A stretch of DNA of 33,743 bases, taken from 2-01-FULL-40-42 sp964349415 (GTDB lineage: Bacteria > Patescibacteriota > Microgenomatia > UBA1406 > GWC2-37-13). Of the stretch, positions 22,646 through 30,232 are shown piece by piece. A program made the position numbers and the translations under genes. Position 1 is the first letter of the stretch. Every line of letters begins with the position of its first letter. The notes below the pieces were generated by a model. It saw nothing but the letters and a program-made list of their open reading frames with translations, had not been told where the DNA came from and searched no databases. The stretch spans positions 1 through 33,743 of the forward strand of contig CAYGGJ010000005.1 in the NCBI GenBank assembly GCA_964349415.1, in the 5' to 3' direction.

Positions 22646-23923
22646 TTATAACAGTTGTTTTCTAACTTCCTCCAAAACACGTCCCATCGGAATTCTTTTC
22701 TGCTCTGCAGAATCCCGATCTCTTATCGTTACCGTCTCATCATCAAGCGTTTGGTAATCTACAGTAACGCAGTAGGGCGTACCGATCTCATCCTGGGAAG
22801 CATACCTTTTCCCAATGTTTCCTCGGTCATCCCATGCTGCCATAACGTCTCCTTTAACATTATCGTAGATTTTACGCGCAACATCAACTAGTTCTTCCTT
22901 ATTGGCAAGTAGTGGAAATACTGCGACCTTGTAAGGCGCAAGCTTTGGATGAAGTTTTAACACCACCCGCTTTTCGTCTTCGTGATATGCATCTAACAGA
23001 AAAAAAAGCGTTGATCTATCTACTCCTCCAGAGGTTTCTATTACCCAAGGGGTATACTCGCTACCATCCTCATTTCTGTAGGTTAGTTTGTGCCGCGAGA
23101 GATCCCAGTCCCCCCGGTGATGGATACCTTCAAACTCGCTCCAACCCATAGGAGCATTGTATTCAATATCTGTCGCCTGTTTTGCATAGTGGGCACGCTC
23201 ATCATCGGCATGATCTCTATATCTTAAGTTTGGTTTTTTCATGCCCAACGATAGATACCAATCTAATCTCTCCTTTTTCCAGTACTCAAACCATTTTTGA
23301 CCTTCTGTGTCATCCGGAGTTATAAAATACTCCAGCTCCATTTGTTCAAATTCCCGACTACGAAAAGTAAAATTTCCAGGGGTGATCTCATTTCGGAAAG
23401 CTTTACCTACCTGAGCTGCGCCGAAAGGAATTTTTACTCGTGTGGAATCAACTATGTTTTTAAAATTAACAAAGACCCCCTGCGTAATCTCACCACGAAG
23501 ATATGCTTCAATTTTTTTTTCTTCAACTATGCCAAGCTCTGATTTTACAAGAAGGTTGAAGGCGCGTGGATCAGTCCATTCGGCTTTTTGATCTGCGTGC
23601 TCTTTTTTTTCGTGTTCTTCAATCTCTTCCTTCTTGTCTGCTCGGAACCTCTTATGACAAAGCTTGCATTCAACGAGTGGGTCTGTAAATGCTGCGACGT
23701 GACCTGACGCAACCCAGACTTCAGGGTTCATGATTATTGAGGCGTCAATCCCCACTACATCATCACGTTTTTGCACCATGGTTTTCCACCATTCGTTCTT
23801 GATGTTTCGCTTAAGTTCTGTACCAAGAGGCCCGTAGTCCCAGAATCCTGCAATACCACCGTAGATTTCAGATGAAGGGTAAATAAAACCCCGTCTTTTA
23901 GCGAGAGAAACTACCTTATCCAT
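22646..23923 (-). CDS. glyS: Glycyl-tRNA synthetase, dimeric (eukaryote/Thermus-like) class II type
   Basis: Starting at the ATG at 23921-23923 gives 425 residues, beginning DKVVSLAKRRGFIYPSSEIYGG. The family hallmarks are WDYGPLGTELKRNI, the SGHVAAFTDPLVECK loop, class II motif 2 (VGKAFRNEITP and FRSREFEQMELEYF) and motif 3 (ETSGGVDRSTLFFLLDAY). A C-terminal anticodon-binding domain follows (APYKVAVFPLL...). The CKLCHKRF segment followed by HEKKEH looks like an inserted zinc-binding loop. This is the single-gene alpha2 enzyme, not the GlyQ/GlyS tetramer. Another ATG 18 bp upstream is rejected because it falls within recO and adds no conserved residues. A TATAAT ends 6 nt before the chosen ATG, so an internal leaderless start is possible. 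Confidence 0.95.
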   Translation of the reverse strand: MDKVVSLAKRRGFIYPSSEIYGGIAGFWDYGPLGTELKRNIKNEWWKTMVQKRDDVVGIDASIIMNPEVWVASGHVAAFTDPLVECKLCHKRFRADKKEEIEEHEKKEHADQKAEWTDPRAFNLLVKSELGIVEEKKIEAYLRGEITQGVFVNFKNIVDSTRVKIPFGAAQVGKAFRNEITPGNFTFRSREFEQMELEYFITPDDTEGQKWFEYWKKERLDWYLSLGMKKPNLRYRDHADDERAHYAKQATDIEYNAPMGWSEFEGIHHRGDWDLSRHKLTYRNEDGSEYTPWVIETSGGVDRSTLFFLLDAYHEDEKRVVLKLHPKLAPYKVAVFPLLANKEELVDVARKIYDNVKGDVMAAWDDRGNIGKRYASQDEIGTPYCVTVDYQTLDDETVTIRDRDSAEQKRIPMGRVLEEVRKQLL

Positions 23924-23930
23924 AGATGAA

Positions 23931-24470
23931 TTATATAACAAAAAAGGGTAGTTTTTCGTCTATGAGCCCCTCCACGACGCGCTTTATCCGTTCAATATCA
24001 AGTTTTTCTTTCTCGTCGTCGATATAACCCAAAAGAAGAAGAATTCTATTCAGCACATTTTCAATATCAGAGATTGATGCATGATGATTTTTGTTGGCAA
24101 TCAAAATAATAAAGCGTTTTATTTCTTCATATTCCTTTTCTTCTTTCTGTGCTTCAGGAAAAAGACGATCTACTACGAAAAACAGCAGATACATGAAGCT
24201 AAGCTTGTGGGGATCTTTTTTAATCTCAGAAAAAGCGCTTATCAGAGAAGTTTCCTGAAGGTAAAAGCGGTCGGTGCTTTTTGAAAGGGTGGCTTGTATC
24301 AAATTACCGGTTTGCAGGTGGGGGAGGCGCTTACTGGTGATCGTCTTTACGCCTTTTGCAAATACTGGAAGTTTTCCATGTTCCTGGGTAAGAAGCGTGA
24401 TTATATTATCTTTCGAAGGAAGACTTCTTTTTTTTAGTACAAAAGCCTCGACTTTTACTTGCTTTGGCAT
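23931..24470 (-). CDS. recO: RecO-like DNA repair protein, short
   Basis: The 179-residue protein begins with the RecO OB-fold pattern: VKVEAFVLKKRSLPSKDNIITLLTQEHGKLPVFAKGVKTITSKR (in parts) and LQTGNLIQATLSKS. A helical region follows (SFMYLLFFVVDRLFPEAQ...). RecO works with RecF/RecR to load RecA on SSB-covered DNA and to anneal strands. Full-length bacterial RecO is about 240 aa and has a Cys4 zinc site in the C-terminal half; this protein contains no cysteine and stops about 60 residues early, so the zinc module is missing. Upstream DUF4012 ends 4 bp before it and glyS starts 7 bp after it. Confidence 0.82.
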   Translation of the reverse strand: MPKQVKVEAFVLKKRSLPSKDNIITLLTQEHGKLPVFAKGVKTITSKRLPHLQTGNLIQATLSKSTDRFYLQETSLISAFSEIKKDPHKLSFMYLLFFVVDRLFPEAQKEEKEYEEIKRFIILIANKNHHASISDIENVLNRILLLLGYIDDEKEKLDIERIKRVVEGLIDEKLPFFVI

Positions 24471-24474
24471 GTCG

Positions 24475-26301
24475 TTAGTCGCTTACGACGATGTCTTTTT
24501 TGAGGGGTTGGTTAAAGACAGTCTTTCCACCAATGACTGCTTTGAATGTAAGAGTGTCTACACTTGGTTGTTTTTGCACCATGAGTTGATAGTTGTTTCT
24601 TGATATGTTCTCAGGGAGCGTGTAGGTGACTACGGCTTCTGCTTTGCCGAGAGGGTTTAGTCTTAAAAAGCCTTCAAAAACCGTTTTTCCAAGATCGTCA
24701 TAGGTTTGTACGGGAGTTTCAGATCCTCTGAAGGAAACAAGCTTTGACCCTTTTGGAACATATACGCGTACCCAGTTTCTTAAGGTGGCATTAAGACAGA
24801 GTCCTCCTCTTTCTAAATTACAGTCAGAATGTGGGTATGGATTTCGGTATTCTAGGTTAACTACTCTTTCGATTTTTCCGCCGCTGAATTTTGTCTCAGA
24901 CTCTACGGTTTCGTTGGCAAAAAGATTTGATTTTGCTCCTGCGAAATTTACATTATTTACATGGAGATAATCACTATCGGTCTGCTTTATTCTTCCCGTA
25001 TAATTCATTTTTTCAACAGCTTGTTGAAGATTTTTATCCGGGAAGTAGACAAGAATGTGCTTGGTATCCAGGTTTTGAATAGTATTGTCTATGAATGGTC
25101 CCCAGTATCTGGATGGAGAAAATCCTAAGACCTTAAGAAGAAGGGCCTGCATCAGTTGTCCAAGTATTCCTTTTCTGTCTTCCTTGACATAATTTACCGG
25201 CCGGTCAACTATATCAAACAAGGTGTAGATAACCTGAGGACAGTCGCATCTTTTGTCTTCTTTTGCAGAGAAAACAACTCCTCCCGCCTCTGTATCCCCA
25301 AAGATCGTAAGCATGTCTACGAGCACCTTGGAATCAAGAAAGAAAATACCATCGTAATCAACTTTTTTCGAACTCTTATCGTAGAGTGACGTAAAGAGCT
25401 TTATGGATTCAACAAAGTCAGGCGAAAGGTTACTATCCCGTATGTAAAATTGGTTTACATTTTTATGATAAGTGCGGATCTCCCGGGGCGCGGGGGGATG
25501 AGACGATATTGAATTATCAAGTTGATAGACATCATCCGAGGATTCTTTTTTAATTCTACCTTTGTCGATGTTGAAGACTGCATAGGATGTCAAAAATCCT
25601 CCAGTTGCTCTTCTTTCTTTGTCATTTTGAAAGACTACAAGATAAGTTTTGGGTTCATCTTTACCGAGAATGTCCGGCAGTTGTTTTAAGAGTGGTTTTG
25701 CGTCCACGAAAAGAGTTGTTATTCCAAGTGCCGAGGCTTTTAGGTTTGTTACTTTGTCGCGCACTTTAAATATCTTTGGATATCTATTCGGATTTATTTT
25801 ATTCAACCGGATTTCCGCCTGCTCAAAGTTTTGGGATATTGGATCTATTCTCTCGACAATCTTATCAAGAGTTAGTACTGCGGTTTGTAGTCTGTCTTCT
25901 GCGGATTTTTCGACAAATGAGGTTTCTCCTTTTTTAAATCCGATAAGATCTGCATAAGGGGTAATGGTTGTGATCGATTCTTTTCCTGCACGGATCATGT
26001 AGTCCCCGGCTTCAAGACCATTCTTAAGATCGGAAATATAAGGTATGAAGGCAAAAAGATAGAGAGGTCTGGCTTCTCTTTGCAAAGCGTCGTATTTTAC
26101 CGAAAAATCATCAAGATCTTTTTTAACAAGATCCAGGTCATTTTTAGCAAAATCTTTTTTCAGCTGTTGTGCAGATTTTTGAAGAGCTTTACCGCGTACG
26201 TTTACTATCTTAAAAGGCTTATATACAAAAAGATAAGCCAGTACTAAAACCAAAACGGCCAGAAGAATAGATTTTTTCTTTTTCTTACTTCCCTTTCTCA
26301 T
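24475..26301 (-). CDS. DUF4012 domain protein (membrane-anchored, surface glycan locus)
   Basis: From the ATG at 26299-26301 the protein has 608 residues: a Lys-rich start (RKGSKKKKK), one membrane segment (about 11-27), a coiled/helical region to about 210, then the DUF4012 core with YLVVFQNDKERRATGGFLTSYAV (in parts), DDVYQLDN and YDGIFFLDSKVLVDML. DUF4012 proteins are large extracytoplasmic proteins of unknown function found with exopolysaccharide genes. Four cysteines (RCDC; SDCNLERGGLC) could form disulfides. The start is uncertain: an ATG at 26403 would overlap the upstream transferase by 67 bp, and a TTG at 26340 would overlap its stop by 4 bp (TTGA). No Shine-Dalgarno sequence decides between them. 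Confidence 0.82.
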   Translation of the reverse strand: MRKGSKKKKKSILLAVLVLVLAYLFVYKPFKIVNVRGKALQKSAQQLKKDFAKNDLDLVKKDLDDFSVKYDALQREARPLYLFAFIPYISDLKNGLEAGDYMIRAGKESITTITPYADLIGFKKGETSFVEKSAEDRLQTAVLTLDKIVERIDPISQNFEQAEIRLNKINPNRYPKIFKVRDKVTNLKASALGITTLFVDAKPLLKQLPDILGKDEPKTYLVVFQNDKERRATGGFLTSYAVFNIDKGRIKKESSDDVYQLDNSISSHPPAPREIRTYHKNVNQFYIRDSNLSPDFVESIKLFTSLYDKSSKKVDYDGIFFLDSKVLVDMLTIFGDTEAGGVVFSAKEDKRCDCPQVIYTLFDIVDRPVNYVKEDRKGILGQLMQALLLKVLGFSPSRYWGPFIDNTIQNLDTKHILVYFPDKNLQQAVEKMNYTGRIKQTDSDYLHVNNVNFAGAKSNLFANETVESETKFSGGKIERVVNLEYRNPYPHSDCNLERGGLCLNATLRNWVRVYVPKGSKLVSFRGSETPVQTYDDLGKTVFEGFLRLNPLGKAEAVVTYTLPENISRNNYQLMVQKQPSVDTLTFKAVIGGKTVFNQPLKKDIVVSD

Positions 26302-26336
26302 GTCTGTTGTTTGCGATGTTGTTCTTATCTTAGATC

Positions 26337-27002
26337 TCAAACTGCGCCTTTGCCAGTTATCATTACCCAAGGCGTTTTGAGTATTATTCCCAAATCTTTC
26401 CATAATGATATTGTATCTACATATTTTGCATCAAGAGCTATACGTTTGTCAAAGTTAATTTCCGACCTTCCTGATACCTGCCATAGTCCGGTTATGCCTG
26501 GTTTGACAGACAGAACTCTTTGAACATATTGTTTGGTTTCAGGGTATATTTCTTGTTGCGCTTCCAGCTCATCCTTGTAATAAGCCCGCGGTCCGACGAT
26601 ACTCATCTCACCTCTTAAAACATTTAAAAGCTGAGGAATTTCATCGATCGAATGCTTACGGATGAATTTTCCTATGCTGGTTATTCTCGGATCTTTTCTT
26701 AATTTGTAATTGCCGCGCTTATATTCCTCGTAGAGACGCCGCAAACGTGGATCTGCCCGCAACATTTGGTGAGCGTCAATAATCATCGATCGGAACTTGA
26801 ACATTTTGAAGTTGTTCTTGTCCTGACCGACTCGTTCGGGCACGTCTGCAAATACAGGTCCCTTAGAGTTTAATTTTATCGTAATTGCGGTTATGATGCA
26901 AACCGGGAAAAAAAGAAGAAGAAGAATTGAGGAGAGTACTATATCTACAATTCTTTTGAGGAATTTTTCGTATGTTCTGCCGGAAAATATTGTATTACCC
27001 AT
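26337..27002 (-). CDS. Bacterial sugar-phosphate transferase (WcaJ/PglC-like)
   Basis: The 221-residue protein is a monotopic/membrane phosphoglycosyl transferase, which moves a sugar-1-phosphate from a nucleotide sugar onto undecaprenyl phosphate to start a surface glycan. It has the membrane helix (about 18-41), KMFKFRSMI, the catalytic Asp-Glu in SIDEIPQLLNVLRGEMSIVGPRA (in parts, about 120-140) and the C-terminal VKPGITGLWQVSGR followed by YVDTISLWKDLGIILKT (in parts). The short length corresponds to the minimal catalytic core without the four-helix N-terminal part of WcaJ. It lies between manC and the DUF4012 gene in a glycan cluster. Confidence 0.92.
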   Translation of the reverse strand: MGNTIFSGRTYEKFLKRIVDIVLSSILLLLFFPVCIITAITIKLNSKGPVFADVPERVGQDKNNFKMFKFRSMIIDAHQMLRADPRLRRLYEEYKRGNYKLRKDPRITSIGKFIRKHSIDEIPQLLNVLRGEMSIVGPRAYYKDELEAQQEIYPETKQYVQRVLSVKPGITGLWQVSGRSEINFDKRIALDAKYVDTISLWKDLGIILKTPWVMITGKGAV

Positions 27003-27009
27003 GAGTGGC

Positions 27010-28098
27010 TTATATCAGATGCTCTTTATCAGTACCGTCAAAGCCTTCCACGATCTTCTTAATTTTGGCGACAGATGTTTTCTTTGCAACGAGCAATACA
27101 TCTTTTGTATTTACTACTAAATACTCTGAAAGGTCGACTCCGACGATCAGCTTCTGGTCGTCGTAATTGTACACCAGATTGTCAGAAGAATCCTCAAGAA
27201 GCACGTTCCCGTGAGTTATATTATCATCTTTCGATCCCTCAAGGGCTTCTTTAAGTGCTTCCCATGCTCCCACATCACTCCAGCCAATATCTTCAACGAT
27301 CACATATGCATTTTTTTTCTCCAGTTGTTCAAGCACCGCATTGTCAAAATTTATGGTGGGCATCTTGTTATATTCCTCCTCGAGAGTTTCTTCATACTCC
27401 GATGTGCCGATTTTTTCAACTATTTTTTGAGTGAGTGCATTGATCTCCGGAGAAAATTGACTAAAGAGGTCTTGAACAAAAGCAGGGGTGGTGACAAAGT
27501 ATCCCAGGTTCCAACAATGCTTATTATCTTTAAAAAATTCCTCAGCGAGCGTTTTGTCAGGTTTATATTTAAAACCCTCAAATTTACAGAAACTGACTCC
27601 ATCAACTTCCAATTGTGATTCTCCATACTGTATCCAGCCCAGGTTGTCGGAAGCAAAGCGTGGTTTTTGTCCGATAAATACAATTTTGCCTCCATCTTTT
27701 TTTATGACATCCTCTGCGGTGTGAAGAACCTTTTTAAAGACATCCTGTTTTTTAACCAGATGATCGCTCCAGAGGATGACGACAGGTTGGTCTGCTCCAA
27801 ATTTTTTTGCAAGATAAGCCATGCTGAAAGATACTGCGGGACCGACATCTTTTTTTGAGGGCTCAGTAATAATATTTTCAGAGGGTAGAAAAGGAAGCTG
27901 CGTCCGTATCATCTCTCCGTAGGATTTTCCTGTCGATATAAAAATATCCTCAGGTTTGAATTCAGGCATTAGACGCTCGACCGTGAGTTGAAGTGTAGAT
28001 TTGTGTTCGATGAGCTTCTCGAACTGCTTTGGAGATTTTTTTCTTGAGAGCGGCCATAGTCTTGTGCCGACTCCCCCTGCAAAAATTACAGCTTTCAT
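27010..28098 (-). CDS. manC: Mannose-1-phosphate guanylyltransferase
   Basis: The 362-residue nucleotidyltransferase makes GDP-mannose from mannose 1-phosphate and GTP. It has the signature GGVGTRLWPLSRKKSPKQF (about 8-26), the substrate motif EPSKKDVGPAV and the metal/sugar site VILWSDHLV. FDNAVLEQLEKKNAYVIVEDIGWSDVGAWEAL (in parts, near 250-285) is typical of ManC. It lacks the C-terminal phosphomannose isomerase domain found in bifunctional ManC/AlgA (about 470 aa). GDP-mannose is the likely donor for the neighbouring GT4 enzyme. It begins 43 bp after the GT4 gene and precedes the sugar-phosphate transferase by 7 bp. Confidence 0.93.
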   Translation of the reverse strand: MKAVIFAGGVGTRLWPLSRKKSPKQFEKLIEHKSTLQLTVERLMPEFKPEDIFISTGKSYGEMIRTQLPFLPSENIITEPSKKDVGPAVSFSMAYLAKKFGADQPVVILWSDHLVKKQDVFKKVLHTAEDVIKKDGGKIVFIGQKPRFASDNLGWIQYGESQLEVDGVSFCKFEGFKYKPDKTLAEEFFKDNKHCWNLGYFVTTPAFVQDLFSQFSPEINALTQKIVEKIGTSEYEETLEEEYNKMPTINFDNAVLEQLEKKNAYVIVEDIGWSDVGAWEALKEALEGSKDDNITHGNVLLEDSSDNLVYNYDDQKLIVGVDLSEYLVVNTKDVLLVAKKTSVAKIKKIVEGFDGTDKEHLI

Positions 28099-28141
28099 AC
28101 GTTAAGACTAAAAGTTTAAAACGAAAAATGCAAAATTACAA

Positions 28142-29248
28142 TCAATTCTTGTAGTAAACAGCTTTAGTGAATGCTTGTTCAAACCGACTTATATCAAATT
28201 TTGCTATACTTTCAGCCCCGCGTCTTTTGGCAGAATTTTTCAGTTGAAGCGAGACTTTCTTAAATCTGTTAATAACATTGTTCAGCGATTTTACAGTTTG
28301 TTCTTCAAAAAAAAGCCCGGTTTCGTTTTCTTTAAGAATCTCGGTAGCTCCGCCTTTTTTGAAAGAGATGACGGGGAGTCCGAAGAAAAGCGCCTCAAGT
28401 GCCACGTATCCGAAATCTTCCTCCTGGGGCATAATTAACGCCTCTGCTTTTGAATACAATGAGGCTAGTGCTCCATCCGTAATATCAGATACAAAATGTA
28501 TATTTTTCTTTACTTTTTGTTTTAGTTGTCGTTCTAACGAACCTTTTCCAACGATTACTAGATTGTCCCCAAGAGCATTGAACGTTTCAACTGCCAGACC
28601 TACATTTTTATATGGTTCAAGTCTCGACACGAGAAGAAAGAATTTTTGCGGTTTGTTGTCTAATTCTGCTTTTTCAAATTTCACATTTTTCCAATATGCG
28701 GCATCAAAAGGAGGATAGATAACATCAGAGTTGCGCCTGTAATATTTCTTAATCCTTGCTTCAACAGTCTTGGATATTGAGATGACTTTGTCTGATCTTT
28801 GGGCAGCTGCGAAATCCCATTTTTTAAAGGCTTTCGAAGCCTTTTGCGAGAATCTATTGGTAAGATAAGCTTTGGGATTAATCCACAAAAATCTGCTTGG
28901 GGTGAGTATATAGGATATGTGAGTAGTATGACCTGGGGTAACAATGCCCTTTGCAAATGAAGATGAAACTGAAATCACGATGTCATATGAAGAAAAATTC
29001 AAAGACTCAAAAGCATAAGGATATAGAGGAGCAGAAAGGACCCTGTTTTTCTTTATAAAATCTGGCAGCTTTTGGATAAATGAAGTAGTGATGGGTAATT
29101 TTTCAGCCCATTTTGCCGAGGTAAAATCAACGTACGATGTAAAAAAATCTGCTTTAGGAAAAAGGTCATGAAGCGTAAGAAGAATTCGCTCAACCCCTCC
29201 CCATTTATCTATCCAATCATATACTATCGCGATTTTTTTCTGTGTCAT
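28142..29248 (-). CDS. Glycosyltransferase family 4
   Basis: The 368-residue GT-B enzyme has an N-terminal Rossmann half (KKIAIVYDWIDKWGGVERIL, with the GGVER acceptor loop), HISYILTPSRFLW in the middle, and a C-terminal nucleotide-sugar half with LLVSRLEPYKNVGLAVETF and the E-x7-E donor motif in EEDFGYVALEALFFGLPVI (in parts). The HISYILTPSRFLW type is common among mannosyltransferases of O-antigen/EPS clusters, and the GDP-mannose synthase next door supports a mannose donor; this is inference. There is no membrane segment, so it would act at the cytoplasmic face on lipid-linked glycan. It heads the glycan cluster on the minus strand. Confidence 0.9.
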   Translation of the reverse strand: MTQKKIAIVYDWIDKWGGVERILLTLHDLFPKADFFTSYVDFTSAKWAEKLPITTSFIQKLPDFIKKNRVLSAPLYPYAFESLNFSSYDIVISVSSSFAKGIVTPGHTTHISYILTPSRFLWINPKAYLTNRFSQKASKAFKKWDFAAAQRSDKVISISKTVEARIKKYYRRNSDVIYPPFDAAYWKNVKFEKAELDNKPQKFFLLVSRLEPYKNVGLAVETFNALGDNLVIVGKGSLERQLKQKVKKNIHFVSDITDGALASLYSKAEALIMPQEEDFGYVALEALFFGLPVISFKKGGATEILKENETGLFFEEQTVKSLNNVINRFKKVSLQLKNSAKRRGAESIAKFDISRFEQAFTKAVYYKN

Positions 29249-29308
29249 AGATTATTAGGAATTAGTTGAACTTCCAAAAGTAGCTATATTCTATCAAAAG
29301 GGGGAGTT

Positions 29309-30232
29309 TTAGAAGAGATTGATCTGCCGGTCATCCTTTTTCTGCTTTTTTTGCACCGGAGGAGCGGAAAGTTTTGTATTGAAAAAGCGTTGGATTAGTG
29401 AGTTCATTTCAAGATCCAAAAAGGCTTTTCTAAGTTCTTCCGGAAAGCCATTGAACTCAGCTTTGTCTAGAGAAAAGGAAATGTCAGCATCGGTTACTAT
29501 TTGAGAAAGTTGTTTGGCAAGAAGGACTTCTTTTTTCTGTTCAGTGAAAATCTTAATAAGCTTGGGAGTCTTCAGTTCTTTTGTATGGGAGAGAAGATTT
29601 TCGAGCGTTCCGTATTCCTCAAGAAGAATAGCAGCAGTTTTTGCTCCTATGCCTTTTGCACCTGAATAATTATCAGAAGGATCACCTGCAATTGCTTTTA
29701 GATCCGGAATCTTCGAAGGAGGAACGAAAAGTTTTTTCTCAACCTCCTCGGCGTCGTAGATTTTAGTAGTGCTCATACCGATCTGAGGACTTACTACATA
29801 AGTATTTTTATCAATAAGCTGCATTATGTCTTTATCTCCCGTAAGAATGAGAATCTTGATATTCTTCTGTTTGGATCTTGCGACAATTGTGCCGATGATA
29901 TCGTCTGCCTCAAGACCGTCTTTTTCCTCGCGGTAAATGTGCGCCTTGTCCAAAAGTTTCTGAATGATGGGAATCTGAACTTTGAAATCATCAGAAATCT
30001 CAGGACGATGAGATTGATACTCTTTATGAATTTTTTGTCTGAAAGTTTGGGCGGGAGTATCAAATCCTACGGCAATATATTGCGGAGTGAAGTCTTGTAT
30101 CGCTTTATAGAGCATGGTAAAGAAGCCGTAGACAGCATTCGTAGGAACTCCTTTTTTTGTCTTAAATGGGGGTAGGGCGTGATATGCCCGGTGCATAATG
30201 GCATTGCCATCGATTACGAGAAGCGTGTTCAT
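29309..30232 (-). CDS. Stand-alone 5'-3' exonuclease / flap endonuclease (Pol I N-domain-like) with C-terminal clamp motif
   Basis: The 307-residue protein matches the 5' nuclease domain of DNA polymerase I: LLVIDGNAIMHRAYHALPP at the start, GFDTPAQTFRQKIHKEYQSHR (in parts), the metal-binding EADDIIG and LTGDKDIMQL, and the helix-3-turn-helix GDPSDNYSGAKGIGAKTAAILL (in parts). No polymerase or 3' exonuclease domain follows. It would remove RNA primers and flaps. The protein ends with a Lys-rich tail and QINLF as its last five residues, matching the beta-sliding-clamp binding consensus. Its ATG overlaps the ftsH stop by 4 bp, so it is probably translated from the ftsH message. Confidence 0.92.
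   Translation of the reverse strand: MNTLLVIDGNAIMHRAYHALPPFKTKKGVPTNAVYGFFTMLYKAIQDFTPQYIAVGFDTPAQTFRQKIHKEYQSHRPEISDDFKVQIPIIQKLLDKAHIYREEKDGLEADDIIGTIVARSKQKNIKILILTGDKDIMQLIDKNTYVVSPQIGMSTTKIYDAEEVEKKLFVPPSKIPDLKAIAGDPSDNYSGAKGIGAKTAAILLEEYGTLENLLSHTKELKTPKLIKIFTEQKKEVLLAKQLSQIVTDADISFSLDKAEFNGFPEELRKAFLDLEMNSLIQRFFNTKLSAPPVQKKQKKDDRQINLF

Noticed and set aside
23924..23941. Upstream ATG (23941) for glyS
   Set aside because: It lies within the end of recO and adds six residues not typical of the family; the ATG at 23923 begins the conserved region.
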